Positions 9,383 to 17,731 of a DNA stretch of 28,794 bases are shown in pieces. The DNA comes from Chara braunii. Lineage: Eukaryota > Streptophyta > Charophyceae > Charales > Characeae. How positions within the stretch are numbered: the first letter of the stretch is position 1; every line of letters starts with the position of its first letter. The stretch lies in assembly GCA_003427395.1 (NCBI GenBank), contig BFEA01000492.1:1118399-1147192 (forward strand). The letters are read 5' to 3'. The notes below the pieces were generated by a model. That model was not told the origin of the DNA. It saw nothing but the letters and a program-made list of their open reading frames with translations, and ran no database searches. The translations under genes and the position numbers were made by a program.

Positions 9383-10907
9383 GTTTTTCCATCGAACAGG
9401 TTCTTGATGAGCACATGCTGGCACCACGCGGCGATATTTCGGCCATCAGACAAGTCCATCATCCACGGATCAGTCCGGATTTTCTCCGATTTGCTCAGTT
9501 CTTCAGCACTATTAGGGTGTATGCAGCAGCAGAGTTCCATTTTGCGGCGCATAGCCGGACACTCGTGTTGGCCGAGGCATCGGCTTATCAACGGCTTTAG
9601 GCGCCAGGGGTTAGCCACGTGTCTACCGTCGCCGTCTTCAACGTGGACATCAACGCGCTGGATCCTACAAGCCATACGACAATCCGGAAATTGCTAAGGA
9701 GTGTGGTGAACAGTTAGCACAGGACTGGAGTCGGTGGCTTGCGTGGCATGGCGACAACCTCATCGTCACCAACAGCGTCGACGTCGACAGGCTCCGCACG
9801 TCCTGACGCGAGACGGCTGTAGCGCTCCCGGAGCTCGTCCCTTTTCTGCGCCCTCGATGAACCGATCCCAGTTCTCAACCTTTGCCCTCCCCTCTCTCTT
9901 CCCCAGTTTCTGGCAGTCTGCTCTCCATCCCTATCTTTCTTTCTGTATCCAGCCACTCGTCGTTCCCCTCATCGAACCAAGACACTGGGAAATCTGGTGT
10001 GAGCTCTACCTCACTCTTTCGCTATGCCTGGTCGAAGTGGAACTGACGTGGATACGGGACAACGAGCATCGTGCTGCAAGGGAGAGCGTGGAGATGTTAA
10101 TCATCCAGGCCTGGAGAACGGAAGTGGAAGGAGATCTCCTCGGGTTCGTCTTCGGAGCAGTAAGAACAGGCCACCGGCAGATGATCGTGTGGGAACTCAC
10201 GATCCGGTTTGCGCAGTTGATCGACAACCTCCCCCTCGACATCATATCGCAGTGTGACGAGAGTCCAGTGCCACACGTTCTCTCGCGAAGATTAACGTCG
10301 TACCTGCAGTGGTCAGCTTGCTTAAAGGATCGAACGGGAGGTGGTAGTTACCCGTCGCGCGCAGAGTACGTGAACCCCCGAGGGATCATCGATGTCCTCT
10401 TCTTTTCGCCTCGAACAGCGGTGGAGGAGAGAGCCATGGCAGAAGAAGCGCACGTGGAGGACGAAAGCGAAGAAGAAACCGCAGAGGAAGAAGGAACCTA
10501 CAGTGAGTACAACGAGGAAGAATCGAGGGCGGAGAGTGAAGAAGAAGAAGAAGAAGAAGATCAGTTGGAGGAAGAGGAAGGATCTGAGTAGGAGAATCTG
10601 AGAGAGGAGACGGATCACGCAGAGGTTCAGGAGGAGGATCCCAAGGCGGCAGCGCGACGGAGAGAAGAAATTGCGGCCGAGAAGCAGCCACTGGAGTACG
10701 CAAGCGGCGCGGATCTGCCGATCCCGAACGACCCAACCAAGGATCCCGAGCCATCCAAGAACGACGATGGGGACCTTGCTGCCGAGACTTCGAGTACACC
10801 TGCGCGGAGGCGACGGAGCCGAATCCCCTCCCCATCCCCCCGTCCCCCAGTTCGAACACGTGTCGATGCAGGGCATCGGGCTTTGTCCCCGGTCGCTAGC
10901 CCGCCGT
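9379..10907 (+). pseudogene. Element A third ORF, acidic and Pro/Arg-rich (broken)
   Basis: I do not recognise this protein. It begins with an ATG that overlaps the integrase stop (ATGA at 9379) and occupies the position of env in retroviruses, but I see no signal peptide or transmembrane segment, so env is not supported. Reading passes through three frames: 9379 to about 9660, then about 9660-9830, then from about 9900 onward. TAG stops lie at 9598 and 10589. The middle contains W-rich helical sequence (HWEIWCELYL); residues from about 10440 are strongly Glu-rich, then a basic Pro/Ser/Arg region (about 10790-10900). The reading frame runs into the LTR of element B at 10908 and stays open there by chance until 11173. 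Confidence 0.5.
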
Positions 10908-11298
10908 TGTCGGAAGATGATGCGGCGCAGCAGCGAAAATTGACTCGCCGCGGTCAACTCCCGCGCTGCGTCAAAATTGCGTCCGCAGTCATGGTCAAGC
11001 AAAGCCCTAACGCATCGATTAGATTTCCCCTCGGCCGAAACCGAGGGAAAGACGGCTCGATCGTACGGTCCCCTGGAGAACTGATCTTCCTCGTTGGACT
11101 CGACCGACGCGACCGTAATGGGTCAATTAGTGGGGTCCGGTCCACACGGCACTTGAAACAGACCAAGGGTTAGCGAGATAATTAAGATTGACCGGCTGGG
11201 ACCGAGCCGACACGACCGCGTAACCTGGCCAAGAAAGGAACAGCCCTAAGTAAGCCATATAGATGAACAGCCAGGGACGAATAATTTAAATAGGGTCA

Positions 11299-11502
11299 TG
11301 TGCTATTTTTAGCACAGGACTAACTGTTCGTTTCCCAAAGTCGGGCCTGCACCAGTCCCGTTCTAAAAATAACACAGCCCCACGCTATTTTTAGCGTGGG
11401 ACTGACTGTTCATCTACCCGAGACTGGGCCTACGCCAGTCCAGTTCTAAAGACAGGACTGACTCTTTATATCCTGAGGTCGGGACTGCTGCTATTTTTAG
11501 CA
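11299..11502. promoter_or_regulatory. Three hairpins each holding a perfect CTATTTTTAG box in U3
   Basis: CTATTTTTAG lies at 11303-11312, 11385-11394 and 11491-11500, each inside a perfect stem with a TTTT loop: arms of 7 bp (11299-11316), 9 bp (11379-11400) and 5 bp (11489-11502). Flanking stem bases differ between the three but remain paired. The motif matches the MEF2-type CArg box CTA(A/T)4TAG bound by MADS-domain proteins. The block lies 80-280 nt upstream of the TATA box. The first hairpin is unchanged in the 3' LTR copy (28750-28767). Confidence 0.55.
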
Positions 11503-11579
11503 TAGGCCTGGTCTAGAGTTTGACCACAGCCCCGACCATACGACTGCAGCACTCAGCCACGATCCCTTGGCCTCTCCAT

Positions 11580-11586
11580 TATAAAA
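11580..11586 (+). promoter_or_regulatory. TATA box of element B LTR promoter
   Basis: TATAAAA in CCATTATAAAAGAGAGG predicts transcription starting near 11610. U3 would be about 700 bp, leaving some 4.7 kb for R and U5. It is the only strong TATA match in the first kilobase of the LTR. Confidence 0.6.
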
Positions 11587-11689
11587 GAGAGGCCACGTCA
11601 CCCAAGGGCACAGATCAGCATACGTGGCGCACGCAGCTGGATCACTTCAGCCCTGACGGAACGGCAAGAGGCGGAGAGCATGAGTCAAA

Positions 11690-11905
11690 GATCAGCGACT
11701 TGCCAGCAGGAGTAAGAGAGGAGCACGGAGCAGGAGGCAAGAGAGTCAAGCGGAAGGCAAGCCAGGGAAGGGATAAGGAAAGGGGGGGGGCAAGACTGAC
11801 CTCCCACTTTCCCTTTCTCATTCCTTTTCTTCTCTCTCTTGTCATCTTCCCTTTCACTCCCTCTTCTTCCCAACCACCTCTATTTCCCTTTCACTCACCC
11901 TCCGT
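11690..11905. repeat. Purine-rich tract followed by pyrimidine-rich tract
   Basis: About 110 nt rich in A/G (to about 11800, including a run of nine G) is followed directly by about 105 nt that is almost all C/T. The two halves could pair loosely in RNA, or form triplex DNA. It lies just after the predicted transcription start, so it would be in the 5' untranslated leader. Confidence 0.6.
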
Positions 11906-12109
11906 GAGCTGTGTACGTGCTATATCTGATCTGAGAGCACTTACCTGAACTTTGTATCTGATTGGTCATAAACTCTGAGCTCACACGCTATATCTGAGGG
12001 TCGCGATCAAACTGTGTGTTTCGGCACACTTGAAAGTTGAAACCGAACTGTGTATGCGCACACTGTATTTAAGGGCAACTTTTTACTATGTCTGCGCAGC
12101 TGCATTAGG

Positions 12110-12640
12110 CACCGAGGAAACAAGCCAATTTTTTAGACTGCCAGTGCAGTCCCTCTGACTAAACAAGCCGATTTTGAGACCAGCGCAGTCCCTTTGAGTA
12201 AACAAGACGATTTTTTAGACCAGCGCAGTCCCTCTGAGCAAACAAGCCGATTTTTTAGACCAGCGTAGTCCCTTTGAGTAAACAAGCCGATTTTTTAGAC
12301 CAGCGCTGTCCCTCTGAGTAAGCAAGCCGATTTTGAGACTGCCAGCGCAGTCCCACTGGGTAAACAAGCCGATTTTGAGACTGCCAGCGCAGTCGCACTG
12401 AGTAAACAAGCCGATTTTGAGACTGCCAGCGCAGTCTCACTGAGTAAACAAGTCGAATTTGAGACTGTCAGCGCAGTCATACCGAGTATCAAGTCGATTT
12501 TGGGGCTGCCAGCGCAGTCACGTTGATAAACAAGTTGATTTAAAGACTGCTAGCACAGTCGCACCTAGTATCAAACCGATTCTGAGACCACTTGTGCAGC
12601 CATACCAAATATTAAGTCGATTCAGACTTTATTTTGGGCA
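12110..12640. repeat. Tandem array, about 13 units of about 41 bp
   Basis: The unit resembles AAACAAGCCGATTTTGAGAC followed by CAGCGCAGTCCCTCTGAGT. Units near 12160, 12200, 12240 and 12280 are closest to each other; those after 12480 are diverged (TATCAAGTCGATTTTGGG type). Minus-strand open frames here are products of the repeat and not genes. Confidence 0.85.
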
Positions 12641-13500
12641 GTCATACCGGGCAGATCGCACGGTCACATTGAGCATTTCGTTGTGTGCAACATGCGCACT
12701 ACACTTGAGAGCCATATCTGAACAGTGCGTCGTTCACACCATGCTGTGTGTTATTCGCACCATGCTTTAGGGTCATATCTGAACAGTGCGCCGTTCTCAC
12801 CATGTTGTGCGTTGTTCGCACCATGCTTTAGGGCCATATCTGAACAATGCGCCGTTCGCACCATGTTGTGCGCTGTTCACACCATGCTTGAGGGCCATAT
12901 CTGAACAGTGCGCCGCTCGCGCCATACTTGAGAGTCATTTCTAAACAATGCTATTCGCAAGTGTTATTTCTGAACAGTGCTATTCGCAAAGAGCCATTTC
13001 TGAATAGTGTTATTCGCAAGTGCTATTCTGAACAGTGTCATTTCTGAACAGTGCTATTCCCAAAGAGCGATTTTTGAATAGTGCTATTCGCAAGTGTTAT
13101 TTCTGAACAGTGTCATTTCGCAAAAGCTATTTTCTGAACAGTGTCATTTCGCAAGAGCCATTTCTGAGCATTGTGCTATTCATTAGGGCCATTTCTGAGC
13201 ATTTTGCCATTCGTCGGGACTATTACTGAGCATTGTGCTATTTGTCAGGACCATTTCTAAGCATTGTGCTATTTGCAACTGTGCGCTGTTGTGAACCGTG
13301 GTTGAGAACCATTTTGCTATTTGCATCTGTGCGCAGTTGCGCACCGTGATTGAGAATCGTTTTGCTATTCGCATCTGTGCGCGGTTGCGCACTATGATTG
13401 AAAACCATTTTGTTATTCGAAACTGTGCGCTATTGCGCACCATGACTGAGGGTCATTTTCTGTTGTTCGTAACTGTGCGCTGTTGCGCATCATGAGTGGC
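12641..13500. repeat. Tandem arrays of unrelated 30-62 bp units
   Basis: Successive blocks: about 60-bp units with CACCATGCTTTAGGGCCATATCTGAACAGTGCGCC (12690-12925, split here as one motif over 20 nt is not written further); units with TGCTATTCGCAAGTG and TTTCTGAACAGTG (12940-13170); units with ACCATTTCTGAGCATTGTGC (13165-13280); and about 62-bp units with GTGCGC.GTTGCGCACCATGA (13270-13500). The blocks grade into one another by shared words such as CATTTCTGAACAG. Confidence 0.75.
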
Positions 13501-13679
13501 ATACATGACCAACTCCGAACCAGGGGTACCAGTGTTCGATTCCACTGAGTACTTAGTCTGCATTGATGACAATAGTGGTCAGACCCTAAGAGAAGGCCAA
13601 GTCTTGCGCACAGTAATCACTCCATCCTGTCACAAGCAGTAGTATATTGGCCCCAAGCAAACATTGAATTTTGAATATT

Positions 13680-14190
13680 AATTTTAAGTGTGCGCCCGCA
13701 CGCGCCCAGACCAGATATTATTTTTAAGTGCGTGCCCGCACGCGCCCAGACCAGATATTATATTTAAGTGTGCGCTCATGCGCGCCCAAGCTTGAGAGTG
13801 TGCGCCCATGCGCGCCCAAGCTCGATATTGCTATTAGAGTGCGCGCCCATGCACGCCCAAGCTTGAGAGTGCGCGCCCATGCGCGCCCAAGCTTGATATT
13901 GTTGTTAGAGTGCGCGCCCGTAAGCACGCAAGCTTGAGAGTGCGCGCCCATGCGCGCCCAAGTTTGACATTGCGGTTAAAGTGCGCGCCCATGCGCGCCC
14001 AAGCCTGGAATAACAGTTAGAGCGCGCCCCCCTGTGCGCCCAGGCCAGATATTGCTATCAGAGTGTGCGCCCGTGTGCGCCCAGGCTGGATATAGTTATT
14101 TGAGTGTGCGCCCGTGTGCACTTGCGCTGGATATGTGTGCGCTCAGGCTAGATGTTGTCGTTTAAGTGCGTGCCCTTGTGCGCCCAAGCA
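13680..14190. repeat. GC-rich tandem array with alternating purine-pyrimidine runs
   Basis: About 12 units of 36-45 bp built on GTGCGCGCCCATGCGCGCCC followed by AAGCTTGAGA or AAGCTTGATATTG. The long GCGCGC/GTGCGC stretches are potential Z-DNA formers. Between this array and the previous one (13500-13680) I see no gene. Confidence 0.8.
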
Positions 14191-14371
14191 TAGGATTGCT
14201 AGCTGAGATGATTTGCCATCATGCTCCCGTTGATTTACTTCTTTGCTTATCAGCAACACCTCATGCACATGATATCATTGGCAGTTCAGTCCCTGCACAG
14301 ATGACCTGGCTCAGTCTAGCCCCAGTACATTCAGCATTTGTGACTGGTCCCTGTGCATGAGATGTTCTACT

Positions 14372-14690
14372 GATCAGTTGCTGTTCAGCCGGGCCCTTCA
14401 GGCGGGCCTTCTTCAGATTGTTGTTGTTCAGCCGGGCCCTTCATGCGGGCCTACTCGAGATTATTGCTGTTTAGTCGGGCCCCTTGAGGCGAGCCCACCT
14501 CTCGAGATTGTTGCAGTTTTCAGCCAGGCCCCTTCAGGCGGGCCCTTTCTTCTGATATAGTTGTTGTTCAGCCGGGCCCATTAAGGCGGGCTTTATATTG
14601 AGTTGTTGTTCAGCCGGGCCCATTTAGGCGGGCCCTTTATCGAGTTGCAGTTCAGCCAAGCCATTCAGACAGGCCTCCACATTGAGTTGT
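14372..14690. repeat. Tandem array, about 7 units of 45-60 bp
   Basis: The unit core is TTGTTGTTCAGCCGGGCCC, then TTCAGGCGGGCC. The two GC-rich halves can pair with each other within a unit. The sequence from 14190 to 14372 between the arrays has no recognisable gene. Confidence 0.8.
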
Positions 14691-14724
14691 CGATTGTCAT
14701 CTGGCCAGGTCTTGGAGGGAGTAT

Positions 14725-15237
14725 TTGCATGAAAGAGCGTGCATTCCATCCAAGTTGGCCCGACGTGGTGAGACTACCCCTAAGTGGGGTAGATTGATCG
14801 AGAGATTCTGCTACAGACATGCAGAACATGAGAATTTCACTATCACGGCTAATGAGTCCTCGACCTCGAGACACACGCTCGTGATCACCTACTCGGTGAA
14901 GAGGGCAGAGACGGGAGTGAAGGGCACCACGTACGATAGGATTGCGGATTACATATTTCGCAGGGAGAGCTATTGGAGGGACAACTGGCTGCACGTGGTG
15001 TTCCCTCGCGTACCTTTCAGGTCCTGGGGTGTGCTTTTCGATTTTGATGGATGCAACCCCAAGCCCCTTAGTGAGCCCCGCAGCAAGGAGAAGAGGCGGA
15101 AAGACGACCGGATCCAGAGAGAGATAACCAGATCCGGAGTCCCAATCACTACGTGTGCCCCGAAATCAGAGACAGATGAGTCGGATATAGAGCGCTGCTC
15201 TGTGAGTGACCTTGATCTTGGCAATTATTTCGACTAG
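14725..15237 (+). CDS. Unknown protein P1 encoded inside the 5' LTR (170 aa)
   Basis: I do not recognise this protein. It is an intact frame of 170 residues that starts right after the last tandem array. The middle reads like a globular fold (TTYDRIADYIFRRESYWRDNWLHVV split over about residues 65-92, rich in aromatics), followed by FRSWGVLFDFDG, and a charged C-terminal third with KEKRRKDDR and an acidic serine-rich end. There is no signal peptide or membrane segment. A second frame, P2, follows 22 nt after the stop. Its place inside an LTR means two copies should exist per element; the other is beyond the window. Intactness in a 7%-diverged LTR is suggestive, not proof, of coding. Confidence 0.45.
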   Translation: MHERACIPSKLARRGETTPKWGRLIERFCYRHAEHENFTITANESSTSRHTLVITYSVKRAETGVKGTTYDRIADYIFRRESYWRDNWLHVVFPRVPFRSWGVLFDFDGCNPKPLSEPRSKEKRRKDDRIQREITRSGVPITTCAPKSETDESDIERCSVSDLDLGNYFD

Positions 15238-15259
15238 AACACTCACAGGGGTTGAGCTT

Positions 15260-15810
15260 ATGGACAACGACATGAGCGCCGGAGACCAGCGTGTGATGAC
15301 GTCGGAGGGCGACATTGAGAAGGATCGCACATCTTCTTGCACAGTATCTTCTTGAGGGTGATTGACTCCTACATGTTAGACGACCCTAGGTCTGAGACAG
15401 TTATTGGTCCCCCAAGAGGGGAGGGTCCGGTCCCATACCTCGGTAATGGCTATAGTGATTTGGTCGGGACAGACTTTGCTATGCAGGCTTATCAAAAACC
15501 TCTTTACGGAGATCACTTTCTCGAGGTTTCCTATATCTACTCTGGTGGGAGAGGACGTATTGAGATATTGATAGAAGCTTCAGGCGATATCATTCTTGTG
15601 GAGAAGCTTTATCTCAGGAGCGTCACAGACGAGTAGATGGCTAGATGCATGACCTACATCTACAAAATTGATCTAGCAGCGCCTCTCAACATCAGCTATG
15701 TGGTCCCAGAGTCGATAGCCACGCGAGTTCTCAATAACGAGGCGCCAGATATGGAGTCCCAGACAGCAGCACTAACTCACGAGGGGGTACCGCTTATTAT
15801 CATTGATTGA
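15260..15810 (+). pseudogene. Unknown protein P2 inside the 5' LTR (one frameshift, one stop)
   Basis: Not recognised. Reading starts at ATG 15260 (MDNDMSAGDQRVMTSEG), shifts frame near 15350 and continues through DSYMLDDPRSETVIGPP, then GDHFLEVSYIYSGG and GRIEILIEASGDIILVEKL. A TAG at 15634-15636 interrupts it; the same frame continues (MARCMTYIYKIDLAAPL) to TGA at 15808. One frameshift and one stop make it a pseudogene if it was ever a gene. The GDHFLEV segment faintly resembles GDSFCFEVY in the 17396-17731 ORF, which may hint at a relationship between LTR-encoded and cassette proteins, but I would not rely on it. Confidence 0.35.
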
Positions 15811-16343
15811 GCTTCTCTCTTTTCAGTCACTATGATGGATTACAATATTATTATTTATTAGTGACTGCAGCCCTCCAATAGTTGTTTCCTGCATACTCTG
15901 TGTACTACTCTTCAGTCTCGTATCTCTGATCATACTCTTGCAGAGTCTGGTTTCAGGTTTTCTCATTTTGTCAGTGTCAATTGCTCTATGATGCATGTTT
16001 GTTATTTTTCCTCCTTATTTTATACGGGTTACACTCAAGGCAGCTTGAAGGACTCCTGAATGATAGGGACTCTGCTAACCTTGAGTCTATCCTTTATACG
16101 GGGTCAGGTGCAGGCGATAAACCCGAACGCCTCACTCTAAGTCGTGTCGCCGCTGGCAGGAGGGATAACCCTGTCAGTGACTACTCGGCTGTATGATAAA
16201 GTGTGACTGCCTCTGAACACACCTCAATTTTTATACCTATCAAAAATCCTGCGTGACAGTCTGCGAGTCCTCCAACCTACTGAGCTCGGTCCGGGGAAGG
16301 ATATCCAACCAGACCCTTGAAGCAGTGGGGGCGCGACAAAAAA

Positions 16344-16361
16344 TGGCGCCGTTGCCGGGGA
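16344..16361 (+). other. Primer-binding site for tRNA-Asp (element B)
   Basis: TGGCGCCGTTGCCGGGGA is complementary over all 18 nt to the 3' end of plant tRNA-Asp, including the CCA tail. It lies 5 nt after the CA that ends the LTR. This site is familiar from plant Tat/Athila-type Ty3/Gypsy elements. It fixes the LTR end and the orientation of element B. The leader between it and the first ORF (16362-16593) has no gene. Confidence 0.92.
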
Positions 16362-16593
16362 CTAAAAAATCTTGAGTTCCTAGGAGCGGACCTTGGTCAC
16401 AATAATTTTTGACTAGGCAGCAGTCTAGCGTATTTTGTACAAGGTCTGGCTCAGGTCAGAAAGACTTTTCGGCTAAGAGGAGCCCCGAGAGGAGGGACCT
16501 CTTGCAGAAGTCTATCTGAAGTAATTCAGACAGGGTTTGAAATTTGTTTTCTGGACCCTTGGCTTGAGAAGACTATAAGTCAGAAACCAGACG

Positions 16594-16989
16594 ATGACTG
16601 AAGAGTATAATGTCCTAGAAGCACTAACTCGTGTCACGAGCAGTGGTGCCTTCCCTTATATGTTTGTCAAATGCATTACTTGTGTGAAAAATTCAACGAC
16701 TGTGCATGTGCTTGTCTCTATATTCCTTGACAATGATCATTATGATATTCGACCCAACATCCTAGAAGGGACTGATCGGGATCAGAGTTTCTTTACCAAC
16801 TGGGATGTCATAGTGGAGTGTGTCAAAGTCGAGAAGGATCAGTTGAGACAGCAAGGGATAGAAACGAGTTGGAGCTTACTGCCTAGGATTTATGAGAGGA
16901 TTTCTACCCCGCCAGTACCTAAAGTGTTATGTGATGGTAGGAACTGGCAGCCAATCATCAATGCAGCGCTGAGGAGGCAAACCTGGTAA
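16594..16989 (+). CDS. Cassette paralogue 1, unknown protein (131 aa)
   Basis: First of five related ORFs between primer-binding site and gag. The function is unknown and I recognise no named domain. Shared family features: an N-terminal SGAFPYMFVKC block (GAFPYxIxRC in others), a middle VSIFLDNDHYDIRP block (VxRFLxTDEYDVRPY), a helix with the charged stretch KDQLRQQGIE, and a C-terminal PPVPKVLCDGRNWQPIINAALR block. It ends in Trp. No signal peptide or membrane span. Intact, same length as paralogue 2 (131 aa). Next ATG is 7 nt after the stop. The end sequence CTG-GTAAGC resembles a 5' splice site. By position it would be an accessory protein like ORF1 of Ogre elements, though no sequence relation is claimed. 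Confidence 0.65.
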   Translation: MTEEYNVLEALTRVTSSGAFPYMFVKCITCVKNSTTVHVLVSIFLDNDHYDIRPNILEGTDRDQSFFTNWDVIVECVKVEKDQLRQQGIETSWSLLPRIYERISTPPVPKVLCDGRNWQPIINAALRRQTW

Positions 16990-16996
16990 GCAGCCA

Positions 16997-17392
16997 ATGT
17001 CAGCAGTAACGAAAGCGATAGAGGCGCTCACTAGGATCACGGCAGGGGGTGTTTTCCCGTACATCATTGAGAGGTGTGTGACTTGTGAACACGACTCGGT
17101 GATCCTGTACGTCCTTGTAGCTCGGTTTCTTAATACAGATGACTATGACGTGAGGCCATACGTAGCTGCTGAGACAAGGAGAGGGATCGATTATGAGGCG
17201 TGTTGGATAGCTGTTGTTGAATATGTTCTGGATGAAAGGCTGTTGCTGAGACAACGAGGGAAGAAAGTGACTTGGAGTGTCCTGCCTAGAGAATTTGAGA
17301 GATTCCCAAATCCGCCTGTGCCCGCTAGCTTCTGTGACGGGAAGGACTGGGGACCAATCCTCAACGCGGTACTTAGGGACCGAGTGTGGTGA
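16997..17392 (+). CDS. Cassette paralogue 2, unknown protein (131 aa)
   Basis: Exactly the same length as paralogue 1, with all four family blocks aligned: GGVFPYIIERC, VARFLNTDDYDVRPYV, RLLLRQRGKKVTWSVLPREF and PPVPASFCDGKDWGPILNAVLRDR, ending in Trp. Much of the rest differs, so the duplication is old compared with the LTR divergence. The frame is intact. The stop TGA (17390) is followed after three bases by the next ATG in the same frame, so readthrough would fuse it to the following ORF. The end also reads GTG-GTGAGC, like a splice donor. Function unknown; the conserved WSVLPREF and DGxxWxPI blocks suggest a compact folded domain. Confidence 0.65.
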   Translation: MSAVTKAIEALTRITAGGVFPYIIERCVTCEHDSVILYVLVARFLNTDDYDVRPYVAAETRRGIDYEACWIAVVEYVLDERLLLRQRGKKVTWSVLPREFERFPNPPVPASFCDGKDWGPILNAVLRDRVW

Positions 17393-17395
17393 GCC

Positions 17396-17731
17396 ATGCC
17401 AAGAGATGTCTACATTTCTGATGACGGAGATAGCTTCTGCTTCGAGGTCTATCTAGATGAGCAACGAGCGACTGTCATCGGGGTCGCGAGAGGATGCGAC
17501 ACTAGGCTAGGTAGGCGCGATGAGATTGGCATGGTAGAGCACTACCTTGAGCTTATGTGGGCGGCTGCTTTTAGAGCAATTACGAATCAGACAAAGATTA
17601 GGCATTTGCTAGATTGCAAGAGTTCGGACGGCAGGAGAGTGATGCTGCATGCGAGAGATGAGACCATCCTATCTAGACAGCACCATGCGGACAGTCTGGT
17701 TAGAGGCGCTAGGAGCAGCCCAAGGCAATGA
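17396..17731 (+). CDS. Unknown small ORF within the cassette (111 aa)
   Basis: This ORF lies between paralogues 2 and 3 and does not share the family blocks. Not recognised. The N-terminal half looks like beta strands (GDSFCFEVYLDEQRATVIGV), the middle like a helix (MVEHYLELMWAAAFRAI), and the C-terminus is Arg-rich. The start follows the previous stop by 3 nt in the same frame; its own stop overlaps the next start as ATGA (17728-17731). Such overlaps are unusual in eukaryotes and suggest reinitiation or readthrough if translated. Intact. It could be a remnant of a gene separate from the repeat family, or coding by chance; the tight junctions on both sides argue for a real gene. Confidence 0.45.
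   Translation: MPRDVYISDDGDSFCFEVYLDEQRATVIGVARGCDTRLGRRDEIGMVEHYLELMWAAAFRAITNQTKIRHLLDCKSSDGRRVMLHARDETILSRQHHADSLVRGARSSPRQ

Larger units (their letters stand above)
2727..10907 (+). mobile_element. Element A: degenerate Ty3/Gypsy LTR retrotransposon (body), split by element B
   Basis: The domain order is primer-binding site, gag, zinc knuckle, protease, reverse transcriptase, RNase H, PHD finger, integrase, third ORF. Reverse transcriptase before integrase is the Ty3/Gypsy order. In-frame stops occur at about 3273, 4597, 5208, 5858, 6062, 7231, 7453, 8243, 8497, 8711, 9598 and 10589, with frameshifts near 5520, 7092, 7650 and 8599. Many stops are explained by CGA-to-TGA or CAG-to-TAG changes. 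The third ORF is cut at 10907 by the LTR of element B. The rest of that ORF and the 3' LTR should lie beyond the window. No chromodomain follows the integrase, unlike classical chromoviruses. Confidence 0.85.
10908..16338 (+). repeat. 5' LTR of element B (5431 bp)
   Basis: It begins TGTCGG and ends GCGACA, giving a 5-bp terminal inverted repeat TGTCG/CGACA, and is followed after AAAAA by the primer-binding site at 16344. Its first 436 nt (10908-11343) align without net indels to 28359-28794, with about 30 substitutions by hand count. No part of 11344-16338 recurs before 28359, so the LTR must be long if these are a pair. Content: U3 with three CTATTTTTAG hairpins, TATA box at 11580, a purine/pyrimidine tract, unrelated tandem arrays (12110-14690), two coding frames (14725-15810), then 15811-16338 with no gene that I can support. 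The start is firmer than the claim that all 5.4 kb is LTR. Confidence 0.65.

Noticed and set aside
9379-10591. Envelope gene in element A
   Set aside because: No signal peptide, fusion peptide or transmembrane segment is visible.
10908-11173. Continuation of element A third ORF into 10908-11173
   Set aside because: The same sequence recurs at 28359 without the ORF upstream, so the open frame there belongs to the LTR and continues by chance.
12215-12492. Overlapping minus-strand frames of about 62 codons
   Set aside because: They are translations of the 41-bp tandem repeat.
13525-13550. tRNA T-arm-like TTCGATTCC sequence
   Set aside because: The loop is 8 nt instead of 7 in the best pairing, and no acceptor, D or anticodon arm can be found around it.
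15337-15636. P2 as an intact 99-residue gene starting at 15337
   Set aside because: The upstream frame from 15260 and the downstream frame after TAG 15634 both look like parts of the same protein.
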